Assembly: GCA_017644375.1 (NCBI GenBank) | Contig: JAEPLP010000001.1 | Location: 1,410,001 to 1,474,000 of the forward strand | Direction of reading: 5' to 3' | Source: Prochlorococcus marinus CUG1435 | GTDB taxonomy: Bacteria > Cyanobacteriota > Cyanobacteriia > PCC-6307 > Cyanobiaceae | DNA length: 64,000 bases | In this document: positions 1 through 8,959 of the stretch, piece by piece | Layout of the letters: every line of letters starts with the position of its first letter | Position numbering within the stretch: position 1 is the stretch's first letter | Notes under the pieces: generated by a model | What the model saw: the letters and a program-made list of their open reading frames with translations, nothing else | What the model was told of the DNA's origin: nothing | The model's database searches: none | Translations under genes and position numbers: made by a program

Positions 1-966
1 TTTACTTATCCAGAGATTGGAAATACTGGCATTAATCTTGAAGATTCAGAATCTAGTAATACTGTTAAAGGGATAATTGTTAGAAATTATTCATCAAATA
101 AAAGTAATTGGAGATCTCTTAAGAGTTTTGAGCAATGGTTAGTGGAAAATAATATCATAGGTCTTTATGGAATTGATACAAGGGCTCTTGTTAAAATCTT
201 AAGGTCTAATGGCTCTATGAATGGAGTTCTTACCTCTGAAGATAAAACTTTAGAAAGTTGTTTGAAGATAATTGCTGAAACGCCAAAAATGGAAGGGTTA
301 AATTTATCAAAATTTGTTACGACAAAGCAACAGTATTTTTGGAGGAGTCCTAGTGAAACAAATTTTGACGTCAGAAAAAAACATTCTGAAAAGCGTAAAA
401 AATTAAAAGTAGTTGCAATAGATTTCGGAATAAAAAAATCAATTTTAAACAGATTAGTCTCCCATGGTTGTGAGATTTTAGTTTTACCTTCTCAATCTTC
501 TTTAGAGGAAATCCTTTCTAATAACCCTGATGGGATATTCTTTTCAAATGGGCCTGGCGACCCCTCTTCTGTTTCTGAAGGCATTGCTTTGGCCAAATCA
601 CTCATTAAATATGGTGAAATACCTATGTTTGGAATTTGTCTTGGTCATCAAATATTTGGATTGGCTTTGGGGGGATCTACATATAAACTCACTTTTGGAC
701 ATCGAGGTTTAAATCATCCTTGTGGAAAGGATAATCAAATTGAAATAACTAGTCAGAATCATGGTTTTGCTATTGATCCTAATTCCCTCTCAAATAAGAT
801 AGCTAAAATAACCCACTATAACCTTAATGATAAAACTGTAGCTGGATTGGAAGTTAATAATAAGCCAATATTTAGTGTTCAATATCATCCAGAGGCAGGA
901 CCGGGTCCCCATGATTCAGATTATTTATTTAAAAAATTTGTTTCTCTAATGTTAGAAAGATGTTGA
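1..966 (+). CDS. carA: carbamoyl-phosphate synthase small subunit, 5'-truncated by window edge
   Basis: This is the glutaminase subunit of carbamoyl-phosphate synthase. It hydrolyses glutamine and passes ammonia to CarB for arginine and pyrimidine synthesis. The frame is open from base 1, so about 321 C-terminal residues are visible and the start lies upstream. The visible part has the end of the CarA N-terminal domain (the IIGLYGIDTRALVK block) followed by a class I glutamine amidotransferase domain. That domain has the nucleophile Cys in FGICLGHQ (codon 637-639) and the His/Glu pair in QYHPEAGPGP. It is followed after about 60 bases by a STAS gene on the same strand. The family call is very secure. 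Confidence 0.97.
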   Translation, partial: FTYPEIGNTGINLEDSESSNTVKGIIVRNYSSNKSNWRSLKSFEQWLVENNIIGLYGIDTRALVKILRSNGSMNGVLTSEDKTLESCLKIIAETPKMEGLNLSKFVTTKQQYFWRSPSETNFDVRKKHSEKRKKLKVVAIDFGIKKSILNRLVSHGCEILVLPSQSSLEEILSNNPDGIFFSNGPGDPSSVSEGIALAKSLIKYGEIPMFGICLGHQIFGLALGGSTYKLTFGHRGLNHPCGKDNQIEITSQNHGFAIDPNSLSNKIAKITHYNLNDKTVAGLEVNNKPIFSVQYHPEAGPGPHDSDYLFKKFVSLMLERC

Positions 967-1011
967 CATATTGTATTCTTTTGATTTGATAATTACATTT
1001 GATACTTTTTT

Positions 1012-1017
1012 GGAGGG
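1012..1017 (+). promoter_or_regulatory. strong Shine-Dalgarno for the STAS gene, with no canonical start codon behind it
   Basis: GGAGGG is the strongest ribosome-binding sequence nearby. The reading frame of the STAS protein has a TAG stop at 1020-1022. The next codons are ATC (1023) and ATA (1026), 6 and 9 bases after GGAGG. No ATG, GTG or TTG occurs in frame before 1179, which would delete the first third of the domain. The site therefore points to initiation at ATA or ATC. Confidence 0.6.
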
Positions 1018-1025
1018 ATTAGATC

Positions 1026-1388
1026 ATAGAAGATTTCCAAAAGCTAACGGTTTCTTTAAGAGGTAACCTCGATATTAAAACAAATATTATTGTTTTTACT
1101 TTTAAAGGGCAACTTGATGCCTTTTCAGAAAAACAATTTAAGACTTTTGTTACTAATAATTTTAAAAATCAGCTTCCATTGGTTATTGATCTAACTAAAA
1201 TAGATTTTTTAGATTCTTCAGGTCTGGGAGCTCTTGTTCAGACTGCCAAAGAATGTAAAAAATTGAAGTTAGGTTTCTCAGTTGTTGGTAATTCTAGAGT
1301 TGCTCAAACAATTAAACTTGTTCGCTTAGGGGATTTTCTTAACTTAAAGTCGAATCTTGATGATGCATTAATTTACTTGAAAAATTGA
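1026..1388 (+). CDS. STAS-domain protein, SpoIIAA/RsbV-like anti-anti-sigma factor, apparent ATA start
   Basis: This is a cytoplasmic single-domain STAS protein of about 120 residues. In SpoIIAA/RsbV-type partner switching the STAS protein binds an anti-sigma kinase and is switched by phosphorylation of a Ser in a DSSG-type motif. That motif is present here as DFLDSSGLGALV (about residues 60-71), preceded by the typical VIDLTKI strand. The frame opens after TAG at 1020-1022 and has no ATG/GTG/TTG until TTG 1179, which would remove the first two strands. I chose ATA 1026 from GGAGGG at 1012; ATC 1023 is equally possible. Its end overlaps the next gene by four bases. A HATPase partner candidate sits at 25363-25797. 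The sigma factor it would act on is not visible. Confidence 0.82.
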   Translation: MEDFQKLTVSLRGNLDIKTNIIVFTFKGQLDAFSEKQFKTFVTNNFKNQLPLVIDLTKIDFLDSSGLGALVQTAKECKKLKLGFSVVGNSRVAQTIKLVRLGDFLNLKSNLDDALIYLKN

Positions 1389-1774
1389 ATTATTGGATTC
1401 AAAACTTGGTCCCATATGGATCTCCTGAAGAAATAGGTGTTATTCAACTTGCTTGGCTTGGCGATTCTGTATGGGAACTGCATCAAAGACTTAGACATGT
1501 TCATTTTCCTATGAAATCAAAAGAACTACATTTATCAGTTGTGAACGAAGTAAAAGCAAAATCTCAATCAAAATCTTTAAGTCAAATTGAGCACTTATTA
1601 AATGCGAATGAAATAGATTTAATTAGGCGTGCTAGAAATAAAACAAAAAGATATCCAAAGTCTGCTGATCCAACTATATATTCAAGAGCAACTGGTTTTG
1701 AAACCCTTATTGGCTGGTTATTTCTAAAAGATCCTAAACGATTATCCATACTTTTTGAACATCTTGAAATTTAA
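1385..1774 (+). CDS. mrnC: mini-ribonuclease III
   Basis: This 129-residue protein consists of an RNase III catalytic domain alone, without the dsRNA-binding domain. In Bacillus and cyanobacteria this family trims the ends of 23S rRNA precursor. The signature region LAWLGDSVWELHQRLRH, near residues 22-38, carries the acidic catalytic Asp. The RRARNKTKRYPKSADP region and the closing ATGFETLIGWLFL are also typical of MrnC. It begins at TTG 1385, which overlaps the TGA of the STAS gene (TTGA), suggesting translational coupling. The rRNA methylase that follows 13 bases later fits a shared role in 23S maturation. Confidence 0.88.
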   Translation: MNYWIQNLVPYGSPEEIGVIQLAWLGDSVWELHQRLRHVHFPMKSKELHLSVVNEVKAKSQSKSLSQIEHLLNANEIDLIRRARNKTKRYPKSADPTIYSRATGFETLIGWLFLKDPKRLSILFEHLEI

Positions 1775-1787
1775 AATGCATTAAACT

Positions 1788-2789
1788 ATGAAAAAATCCT
1801 CAAATAATTCTTCCGGAAAAAATAGCAAACATCATAAAAAAAATTCTAATTTTTACTCTAAGAATACAAATCTTTCCAAAAAAAATGATAGGTTTTTAGA
1901 TAATCCTTCTAAAAATAAAGTAAGAAACAGTTTTAATGATAGTGATCAAAAGAAAAGTAATTTTTCATCTTTAACAAAAAGAAACCCATCAAATAAATTT
2001 AATGTTGAAGTTTCTCATAAAGAACGGAATAACTATCAAGAGCATTCAAACAAAAGCAATTTTGATGACTGGATATGGGGAAAACATTCGGTTTTTGAAG
2101 CACTTATTGGTAAAAGAGCTATTAATAGGATTTGGTGCACATCAGAAATTTTTTCTTCAGAAAAATTTTATATTTTACTTAAAGACTTTAAATCAAAAGG
2201 AGTCCTCATTGAAGAAGTCTCTTGGAACAGGCTTTCGCAATTGACTTGTGGTGCCTCACATCAAGGTATCGCTTTACAACTGGCCTGTGCTAAAACAATA
2301 TCTTTAGAAAAATTAATTTATTATTCTAAAAATAACTCTGCTAATCCCATTATTCTGGCCTTAGACGGAATAACTGATCCACATAACGTCGGTGCAATTA
2401 TAAGATCAGCAGAGGCATTTGATTGTAAGGGTATAATCCTCCCTCAAAGAAGATCTGCTGGTTTAACTGGTACAGTTGCCAAGGTTGCTGCAGGAGCCCT
2501 GGAACACTTACCAGTAACTAGAGTTGTTAATTTAAATAGGGCACTGGATGAACTAAAGAAAAATGGTTTTCTGGTTATTGGTTTGTCAGGAAATGGTAAA
2601 TTATCGATTTCAAAGTTTTATGAAAAAACGCCCTTAGTTGTAATAGTGGGGTCTGAAGATAAAGGAATTTCATTACTTACACAAAAAAAATGCGATTTTT
2701 TATTGAGGATTCCTCTTAAAGGAAAAACTTCAAGTTTGAATGCCTCCGTAGCAGCTGCAATATCACTATTTCACTTAACAAATAAATAA
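1788..2789 (+). CDS. TrmH/RlmB-family 23S rRNA 2'-O-methyltransferase
   Basis: This is a SPOUT-class RNA ribose methyltransferase of 333 residues, probably acting on 23S rRNA (RlmB-like). The first 90 or so residues are a low-complexity Lys/Ser/Asn-rich tail, probably disordered. It is followed by a substrate-binding domain beginning WIWGKHSVFEAL. The catalytic SPOUT domain shows motif 1 as DGITDPHNVGAIIRSAEAF, motif 2 as VIVGSEDKGI and motif 3 as IPLKGKTSSLNASVAAAI. The start ATG lies 13 bases after mrnC. The N-terminal tail is long compared with the E. coli protein (about 243 residues). Such tails are common in cyanobacterial members. Confidence 0.9.
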   Translation: MKKSSNNSSGKNSKHHKKNSNFYSKNTNLSKKNDRFLDNPSKNKVRNSFNDSDQKKSNFSSLTKRNPSNKFNVEVSHKERNNYQEHSNKSNFDDWIWGKHSVFEALIGKRAINRIWCTSEIFSSEKFYILLKDFKSKGVLIEEVSWNRLSQLTCGASHQGIALQLACAKTISLEKLIYYSKNNSANPIILALDGITDPHNVGAIIRSAEAFDCKGIILPQRRSAGLTGTVAKVAAGALEHLPVTRVVNLNRALDELKKNGFLVIGLSGNGKLSISKFYEKTPLVVIVGSEDKGISLLTQKKCDFLLRIPLKGKTSSLNASVAAAISLFHLTNK

Positions 2790-2911
2790 TATTTTTCTTG
2801 ATAATTATTGTATTGATATTCTCTAAAATATTGTTGTTTCAATACATTTATATAATTAATCAAAATTTATTGAATTTTTACTACAAAATTGTATAGAATT
2901 TAACAAGAATT

Positions 2912-2938
2912 ATGGCTTTCATAAGCCGATACAATTGA
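2912..2938 (+). other. possible 8-codon leader or frameshifted 5' end of the DUF1816 gene
   Basis: An ATG at 2912 opens an 8-codon frame (MAFISRYN) whose TGA (2936-2938) overlaps the TTG used as the DUF1816 start (TTGA). The same bases contain a small perfect hairpin, GGCTT-tcat-AAGCC (2914-2927). A one-base deletion in this stretch would fuse ATG 2912 to the DUF1816 frame and give a protein beginning MAF..KPIQLIRNFG. It is either a coupled leader peptide or a frameshift. Confidence 0.35.
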
Positions 2939-3150
2939 TTAGAAATTTTGGTAACAAACTCGGTCTAGCTTGGTGGGCTAAAATTGAGACACAGCATCCT
3001 AATACCACATACTGGTATGGTCCATTTATTACAAAACGAAGCTTAAAAGAAAATATGTCTTCTTTTATAAAAGATCTCACTGATGAAGGTTCTACAAACA
3101 TTAAACACATTTTTGTTCGTTGTAAAAAAGAAGAGCCATTGACTGTTTAA
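2935..3150 (+). CDS. DUF1816 family protein
   Basis: This 71-residue protein matches the cyanobacterial DUF1816 family, sometimes described as CpcD-linker-like. Its function is not established. Recognisable features are the LGLAWWAKIETQ opening, the TYWYGPFITKRS block and the closing FVRCKKEEPLTV. There is no signal peptide or membrane segment. The TTG start at 2935 has no convincing Shine-Dalgarno. An upstream ATG at 2912 is out of frame by one base, so the true N-terminus may be a little longer. It stands alone between the rRNA methylase and gatA, on the same strand. Confidence 0.75.
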   Translation: MIRNFGNKLGLAWWAKIETQHPNTTYWYGPFITKRSLKENMSSFIKDLTDEGSTNIKHIFVRCKKEEPLTV

Positions 3151-3180
3151 TAATCTTTATTTTTAGGAAATAAGTTAAAA

Positions 3181-4629
3181 ATGGATTTTAATTCTTTTAG
3201 AAAAGAAATTAATAGTAAGAATGCTTCAGTTAAAGAATTAGTTAAAGATATTTTTTTGAAGATAGAGTCTAAAGATTCTGTTATCAATTCATATACATGT
3301 ACTACAAAAGATATAGCAATTTCGCAAGCAGAAAACATAGATAAATTAATTGAAAATAAAGAAATTCTTCCTCCTCTTGCAGGCTTACCAATAGCAATTA
3401 AAGATAATATTTGTACAAAAGGTGTTACCACCACTTGTGCGAGCGAAATGCTCAAAAGGTTCGTTCCACCTTATGAATCTACAGCTTCAAGTAAATTATG
3501 GTCCTCAGGAGGTATTTGTTTAGGTAAAACAAATTTAGATGAGTTTGCAATGGGGAGTTCTACAGAAACTTCTGTGTTTGGGGTTACTTCAAATCCTTGG
3601 GATGTTAATAGAGTTCCAGGAGGAAGTTCAGGGGGCAGTGCTGCTTCAGTCGCTGCAGGATTATCTGCTGCAGCTATTGGTTCTGATACTGGAGGCTCAA
3701 TAAGACAACCAGCCTCTTTCTGTGGTGTAGTGGGCCTTAAGCCCACTTATGGAAGAGTAAGTAGATGGGGATTAGTAGCCTTTGCCAGCTCACTTGATCA
3801 AATTGGTCCCATTACTAATACTGTCTCAGATGCTGCTGAAATCCTTTATTCAATATCTGGTAAAGACCCCTTAGATTCAACATGTCTTGATAAGCCAGTA
3901 CCTAATTATTTGACCGATTTAAATAAATCTATTAAAGATTTAAAAATTGGAATTATTAAAGAATGCTTTGAACATCCAGGTCTTAATTCAGAAGTTAAAG
4001 AATCTGTTTTAGCAGGAGTTGAGCGATTTAAAACTTTAGGAGCTGAAATTATCGAAGTTGCTTGCCCTAGGTTTAACGATGGAATTGCCACTTATTATGT
4101 AATTGCACCTTCTGAAGCATCAGCAAATTTAGCTAGATACGATGGAGTAAAGTATGGTTACAGATCTAATGAAGGCTCTAATCTTATAGATATGACTTCA
4201 AAAAGTAGAGCTGAAGGATTTGGAGATGAAGTACAAAGGAGAATTTTAATAGGAACTTATGCTTTGTCTGCTGGATATAGTGATGCCTATTACAAAAAAG
4301 CTCAAAAAGTTAGAACATTAATAAGAAATGATTTTGATAATGCTTTTCAGAAAGTTGATATTTTATTAACCCCCACTTGTCCAACTACTGCTTTTTTAAA
4401 GGGTGATTTTGTTAATGATCCGCTTTCTATGTATTTGTCTGATCTATTAACAGTACCAGTTAATTTAGCTGGACTCCCAGCAATTAGTATTCCATGTGGT
4501 TTTGATAACAAAGGCTTACCAATAGGACTTCAACTAATAGGTAATGTATTGGAAGAGGATAGAATATTGAATGCTGCAAATATTTTCGAAATTGATGCTC
4601 AGGTAATCAAGAATAGACCGATATTCTAA
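3181..4629 (+). CDS. gatA: Asp-tRNA(Asn)/Glu-tRNA(Gln) amidotransferase subunit A
   Basis: This is the amidase subunit of GatCAB. It releases ammonia from glutamine to amidate misacylated Glu-tRNA(Gln), the only route to Gln-tRNA in cyanobacteria. Its 482 residues are the usual length. The amidase-signature catalytic triad is visible: Lys in [10 protein letters not shown], cis-Ser and nucleophile Ser in the block [15 protein letters not shown] followed by [14 protein letters not shown] 3181 is preceded by AGGAAATAAGTT. gatB and gatC are not in the window, as expected because the genes are dispersed in cyanobacteria. Confidence 0.97.
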   Translation: MDFNSFRKEINSKNASVKELVKDIFLKIESKDSVINSYTCTTKDIAISQAENIDKLIENKEILPPLAGLPIAIKDNICTKGVTTTCASEMLKRFVPPYESTASSKLWSSGGICLGKTNLDEFAMGSSTETSVFGVTSNPWDVNRVPGGSSGGSAASVAAGLSAAAIGSDTGGSIRQPASFCGVVGLKPTYGRVSRWGLVAFASSLDQIGPITNTVSDAAEILYSISGKDPLDSTCLDKPVPNYLTDLNKSIKDLKIGIIKECFEHPGLNSEVKESVLAGVERFKTLGAEIIEVACPRFNDGIATYYVIAPSEASANLARYDGVKYGYRSNEGSNLIDMTSKSRAEGFGDEVQRRILIGTYALSAGYSDAYYKKAQKVRTLIRNDFDNAFQKVDILLTPTCPTTAFLKGDFVNDPLSMYLSDLLTVPVNLAGLPAISIPCGFDNKGLPIGLQLIGNVLEEDRILNAANIFEIDAQVIKNRPIF

Positions 4630-4713
4630 AACTGTATTAATAATTAATTTGTAATCATAAAGTATAGATTTTTTTAAAATTTTCCCTATTTTATATATAT
4701 AAGTTGATTGAAC

Positions 4714-7700
4714 ATGGGTTACGTTTCGCTTCATAATCATAGTGACTACAGTCTGCTTGATGGGGCGAGTCAAATTTCAAAAATTGTAGATAGAGCTCTT
4801 GATCTTGGCATGGATTCTATTGCTCTGACAGATCATGGAGTTATGTATGGAGTTCTTGATTTAGTCAAGAAGTGTAAAGAGAAAGGAATAAAACCAATCA
4901 TTGGAAATGAAATGTATGTAATTAATGGTTCTATTGATGATCCTCAACCAAAAAAAGAAAAAAGATATCATTTAGTCGTATTAGCAAAAAATCTTACTGG
5001 CTATAAGAATCTTGTAAAGTTAACGACAATTAGTCACTTAAATGGGATGAGAGGTCGAGGTATTTTTTCTAGACCATGTATTGATAAGTTTCTATTAAAT
5101 AAATATAATGAAGGTCTCATAGTTTCTACGGCTTGTCTTGGTGGAGAGATACCTCAGGCTATCCTGAAAGGAAGATTAGATGTAGCAGAGAATATAGCTC
5201 TTTGGTATAAAAAACTTTTTGGAGATGATTTTTATCTAGAAATACAAGATCACGGATCTATTGAAGATAGAATTGTTAACGTTGAATTATTAAAAATTGG
5301 GAAGAGGAATCAAATAAAAGTTGTCGCGACCAATGATGCGCACTACATTTCAAATATGGATGTTGAATCACATGACGCTTTGCTTTGTGTGTTAACGGGA
5401 AAATTAATAAGCGATGAAAAAAGATTGAGATATACAGGTACAGAATATATTAAGAGTGAAACTGAAATGCTTGAACTTTTTAAAGATCATATTGATGATG
5501 AATCAATTAAAGAAGCAGTGAATAATACGGTAGAAATTTCACAAAAAGTTGAAGTATTCGATTTGTTTGGTAAATATAGAATGCCAAAATATCCTTTGAA
5601 CGAAGAGAAAGACTCATTTTCTTTGCTTACACAATTATCTAATGAAGGTCTTTTAAAAAGATTAAAAGAAAATAATATTACTGAGGTTGATGATATTTAT
5701 AAAAGAAGACTATTTTCGGAATTAAAAATTATAAAAGATATGGGTTTTCCAGATTATTTTTTGGTTGTTTGGGACTATATCAAATTTGCTAGAGATAACT
5801 CTATCCCAGTAGGACCAGGAAGAGGTTCTGCTGCAGGCTCACTAGTAGCTTATGCTCTTCAAATAACAAATATAGATCCAGTTGAACATGGATTACTCTT
5901 TGAGAGATTTTTAAACCCTGCAAGAAAATCTATGCCAGATATTGATACGGACTTTTGTATTGATAGGAGAAATGAAGTTATTGATTATGTTACTAATCGA
6001 TATGGTGAGGATAAAGTTGCTCAAATAATTACTTTTAATAAAATGACTTCCAAGGCGGTTTTAAAAGATGTTGCAAGGGTTCTAGATATTCCCTATGGAG
6101 AGGCGGATAAATTGGCAAAGTTAATACCGGTTGTAAGAGGGAAACCTTATAAACTTAATGAAATGATTGACAAGAATTCTCCTAGTCAGGAGTTTAGAGA
6201 TAATTATATTAATGACAATAGGATAAAAAGATGGATCGATTTGGCATTAAGAATTGAAGGAACTAATAAAACATATGGAGTTCATGCTGCAGGTGTTGTT
6301 ATTTCATCAGATCCACTCGATGAACTAGTACCCCTTCAAAGGAATAATGAAGGCCAAATAATAACCCAATACTCAATGGATGATATTGAATCACTTGGGT
6401 TATTGAAAATGGATTTCTTGGGTCTTAAGAATCTTACGATGATAGAAAAGACTGTTTCTCTTATTAATCAATCCACTGGAAAGACGATTAACATTGATTC
6501 GTTGCCTCAAAATGATTGTAAAACCTTTGAACTTATTGGGAGAGGAGATCTTGAAGGTATATTTCAACTTGAATCTTCTGGGATGAAGCAGGTTGTAAAG
6601 GACTTTAAACCTAACTCTCTTGAAGATATTTCATCTATCTTGGCTCTTTACAGACCTGGTCCTCTTGATGCTGGCCTTATACCTAAATTCATAAATCGAA
6701 AAAATGGTAATGAAAAGGTTGATTTCCCTCATCCTTTAATAAAGTCAATTCTTACCGAAACCTATGGAATTATGGTTTACCAAGAACAAATCATGAAAAT
6801 TGCTCAAGACTTGGCGGGCTATTCTCTAGGTGATGCTGATTTACTTAGAAGAGCAATGGGTAAAAAGAAAGTATCAGAGATGATAAAACATAGGAATATT
6901 TTTGTTAGCGGCTCTATAAAGAAGGGAGTTAATGAAAAATTAGCAAATGATCTTTTTGACCAAATGGTATTATTTGCAGAATACTGTTTTAACAAAAGCC
7001 ACTCAACTGCTTATGGTGCAGTAACTTATCAAACTGCATTTTTAAAAGCCCATTTTCCTGTTGCATACATGGCTGCTCTTTTAAGCGTTAACTCTGGCTC
7101 TAGTGACAAGATGCAAAGATATATTTCTAACTGTTATTCGATGGGTATAGAAGTAATTTCACCTAGTATTAATTTCTCTGGAAATGATTTCACTATTAAG
7201 AATAATCAGATTTTATTCGGTCTCTCTGCTATTAAAAATTTAGGAGATACAGCCATAAGTAAGATAATTGATAATCGTAGTAATTTTGGTAACTTTAAGT
7301 CGTTAGCAGATTTATGTGATCGTTTACCTTCAAATGTTCTTAATAAAAGAAACCTAGAATCCCTAATTCATTGTGGAGCACTAGATGAGTTTTCAAATAA
7401 TAATAACAGAGCTCAATTATTGTCTGATCTAGAACGTGTCATTGAATGGGCCTCTTCACGAAATCGTGATAGATTGTCTGGCCAAGGAAATCTATTTAAT
7501 TCTAAAGAAGAGTTTTCAAATATTGCATTTTCTGATGCCCAATTAGCTAAAGTTGATGATTATTCTCTTATTGAGAAGTTAAAGTTAGAAAAGCAGCTTT
7601 TGGGCTTTTATTTATCTGATCATCCTCTAAAACATTTAACTAAGCCAGCAAAACTAGTATCTCCAATTAGTATTTCTCAGTTAGAAGACATAAAAGATAG

Positions 7701-8211
7701 AACTAAAGTTTCACTTGTCGGGATGATCCCAGAGTTGAAACAAATCACTACTAGAAAAGGAGATAGGATGGCTATAGTTCAGCTTGAAGATCTTTCTGCT
7801 AGTTGCGAAGCAATAGTTTTTCCTAAAACCTATGTCAGATTATCAGAATTTCTCTTGACTGACACTAGATTATTGGTGTGGGGAACGATAGATAAAAAGA
7901 GTGATAAAACTCAATTAATTATTGATGATTGTAGAGAAATCGATAATCTTAAATTACTTATTATTAATCTTGAAAGTTCTCAAGCATCAGATGTAAGAGT
8001 GCAAAATACCTTAAGAGACTGTTTAATTAGATTTAAACCAGATAAAGGTAAATGTGGAATAAAGATACCAGTTTTAGCTGCTGTAAGAAATAAAAATAGT
8101 GTTACCTATGTTAAATTTGGCGAACAATTCTGTATTGGTGATGTCAATGGAGCATGCAAATCGTTAGAAGATAAATCATTCCAAGTTAATTTGAAATCTT
8201 TAGTTTCCTAG
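4714..8211 (+). CDS. dnaE: DNA polymerase III alpha subunit
   Basis: This is the replicative polymerase catalytic subunit, about 1165 residues. The order is: N-terminal PHP domain (YVSLHNHSDYSLLDGAS at the start), then the polymerase domain with the catalytic acidic motif PDIDTDFCIDRRNE and the GPGRGSAAGSL block, then a helix-hairpin-helix region, and an OB-fold near the C-terminus (KVSLVGMIPELKQITTRKG). A TTG lies two codons upstream (4708), but family proteins begin right before GYVSLHNHS, so ATG 4714 is preferred. It ends one base before the convergent PAM68 gene. Confidence 0.97.
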   Translation: MGYVSLHNHSDYSLLDGASQISKIVDRALDLGMDSIALTDHGVMYGVLDLVKKCKEKGIKPIIGNEMYVINGSIDDPQPKKEKRYHLVVLAKNLTGYKNLVKLTTISHLNGMRGRGIFSRPCIDKFLLNKYNEGLIVSTACLGGEIPQAILKGRLDVAENIALWYKKLFGDDFYLEIQDHGSIEDRIVNVELLKIGKRNQIKVVATNDAHYISNMDVESHDALLCVLTGKLISDEKRLRYTGTEYIKSETEMLELFKDHIDDESIKEAVNNTVEISQKVEVFDLFGKYRMPKYPLNEEKDSFSLLTQLSNEGLLKRLKENNITEVDDIYKRRLFSELKIIKDMGFPDYFLVVWDYIKFARDNSIPVGPGRGSAAGSLVAYALQITNIDPVEHGLLFERFLNPARKSMPDIDTDFCIDRRNEVIDYVTNRYGEDKVAQIITFNKMTSKAVLKDVARVLDIPYGEADKLAKLIPVVRGKPYKLNEMIDKNSPSQEFRDNYINDNRIKRWIDLALRIEGTNKTYGVHAAGVVISSDPLDELVPLQRNNEGQIITQYSMDDIESLGLLKMDFLGLKNLTMIEKTVSLINQSTGKTINIDSLPQNDCKTFELIGRGDLEGIFQLESSGMKQVVKDFKPNSLEDISSILALYRPGPLDAGLIPKFINRKNGNEKVDFPHPLIKSILTETYGIMVYQEQIMKIAQDLAGYSLGDADLLRRAMGKKKVSEMIKHRNIFVSGSIKKGVNEKLANDLFDQMVLFAEYCFNKSHSTAYGAVTYQTAFLKAHFPVAYMAALLSVNSGSSDKMQRYISNCYSMGIEVISPSINFSGNDFTIKNNQILFGLSAIKNLGDTAISKIIDNRSNFGNFKSLADLCDRLPSNVLNKRNLESLIHCGALDEFSNNNNRAQLLSDLERVIEWASSRNRDRLSGQGNLFNSKEEFSNIAFSDAQLAKVDDYSLIEKLKLEKQLLGFYLSDHPLKHLTKPAKLVSPISISQLEDIKDRTKVSLVGMIPELKQITTRKGDRMAIVQLEDLSASCEAIVFPKTYVRLSEFLLTDTRLLVWGTIDKKSDKTQLIIDDCREIDNLKLLIINLESSQASDVRVQNTLRDCLIRFKPDKGKCGIKIPVLAAVRNKNSVTYVKFGEQFCIGDVNGACKSLEDKSFQVNLKSLVS

Positions 8212-8212
8212 A

Positions 8213-8647
8213 TCAACTATTCTCCTCAAAATTTTGAGTTGCTGGCTTAAAAGCTGCTTTTGCTCGTTGTATGTTCATGGGAATATTTTCTATACCGAAA
8301 AAAGATCCAGGCTCTTTATCCCAACTAGCTGATAATATTCCAAAGCTCAATCCTGCGAGACCTAACAAGAAAAATAATGCTGAAATTGCAATTGTTGAAG
8401 ATGGCGGTATTTCAGCAATATTTCTTGTAACTAAAATATAGCTAACAATAAATACTGACATCCCTAAAATAGTAGGTATTCCTGCTGTAAAAAAAATTCT
8501 TCTTGCCATTCTGTCAGCTACATATTTTGGTATTCCACTTGATGATTGCTTTTGAGTGGTAATTCTTTCAGTTTTTTTTTCTAAATTGGCAAAAGCTTTT
8601 TTCTCAGATATATTATTTTTCTTTTTTTTTGATTGCTTTTTTTTCAT
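8213..8647 (-). CDS. PAM68-like photosystem II assembly protein (DUF3464)
   Basis: This 144-residue membrane protein resembles plant and cyanobacterial PAM68, which assists early photosystem II and CP47 assembly. It has a very basic N-terminal tail (KKKQSKKKKNN), then the conserved block IPKYVADRMARRIFF. Two membrane helices follow (about residues 50-72 and 82-106), and the typical C-terminal SWDKEPGSFFGIENIP. It is transcribed after rpsO with a 9-base gap, so the two are probably cotranscribed. It converges on dnaE with one base between stops. Confidence 0.88.
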   Translation of the reverse strand: MKKKQSKKKKNNISEKKAFANLEKKTERITTQKQSSSGIPKYVADRMARRIFFTAGIPTILGMSVFIVSYILVTRNIAEIPPSSTIAISALFFLLGLAGLSFGILSASWDKEPGSFFGIENIPMNIQRAKAAFKPATQNFEENS

Positions 8648-8656
8648 AGATGGAAA

Positions 8657-8926
8657 TCATCCTCTGATTTCTAATTTCTTTATTAGATCTTTATATTCTT
8701 CTACATTTTTGTCTTTTATGTAAGAAAGTAATCTTTTCCTTTTGCCAATCATTTTTAATAATCCCTGTCTTGAGGCAAAATCATGGATGTTGCCTTGTAG
8801 GTGATCACTTAATTTTGAAATTCTTTTTGTGAGCATTGCTACTTGAACTTCAACCGAACCTGTGTCAGTTGCATGAACTTGATGAGTTTCAATAAGCTTT
8901 TGTTTCTCAGCTGTATCTAGTGACAT
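8657..8926 (-). CDS. rpsO: 30S ribosomal protein S15
   Basis: This 89-residue protein is the usual S15 length. It binds the 16S rRNA central domain. Conserved S15 stretches include [38 protein letters not shown] and the C-terminal [14 protein letters not shown]. It lies between ruvA and the PAM68 gene on the minus strand. The 33-base gap from ruvA may hold its own promoter or just a ribosome-binding site. Confidence 0.97.
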   Translation of the reverse strand: MSLDTAEKQKLIETHQVHATDTGSVEVQVAMLTKRISKLSDHLQGNIHDFASRQGLLKMIGKRKRLLSYIKDKNVEEYKDLIKKLEIRG

Positions 8927-8959
8927 AAAATTTATTTTTCTGAAATCTATTTTACTACG

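Noticed and set aside
1179-1388. TTG 1179 as the STAS start (69 residues)
   Set aside because: It would delete the first strands of the STAS fold, while upstream in-frame residues fit the family and GGAGGG lies at 1012.
4534-4773. Minus-strand frame across the gatA-dnaE junction
   Set aside because: It covers the ends of two certain genes and its translation resembles no protein and has no ribosome-binding site.
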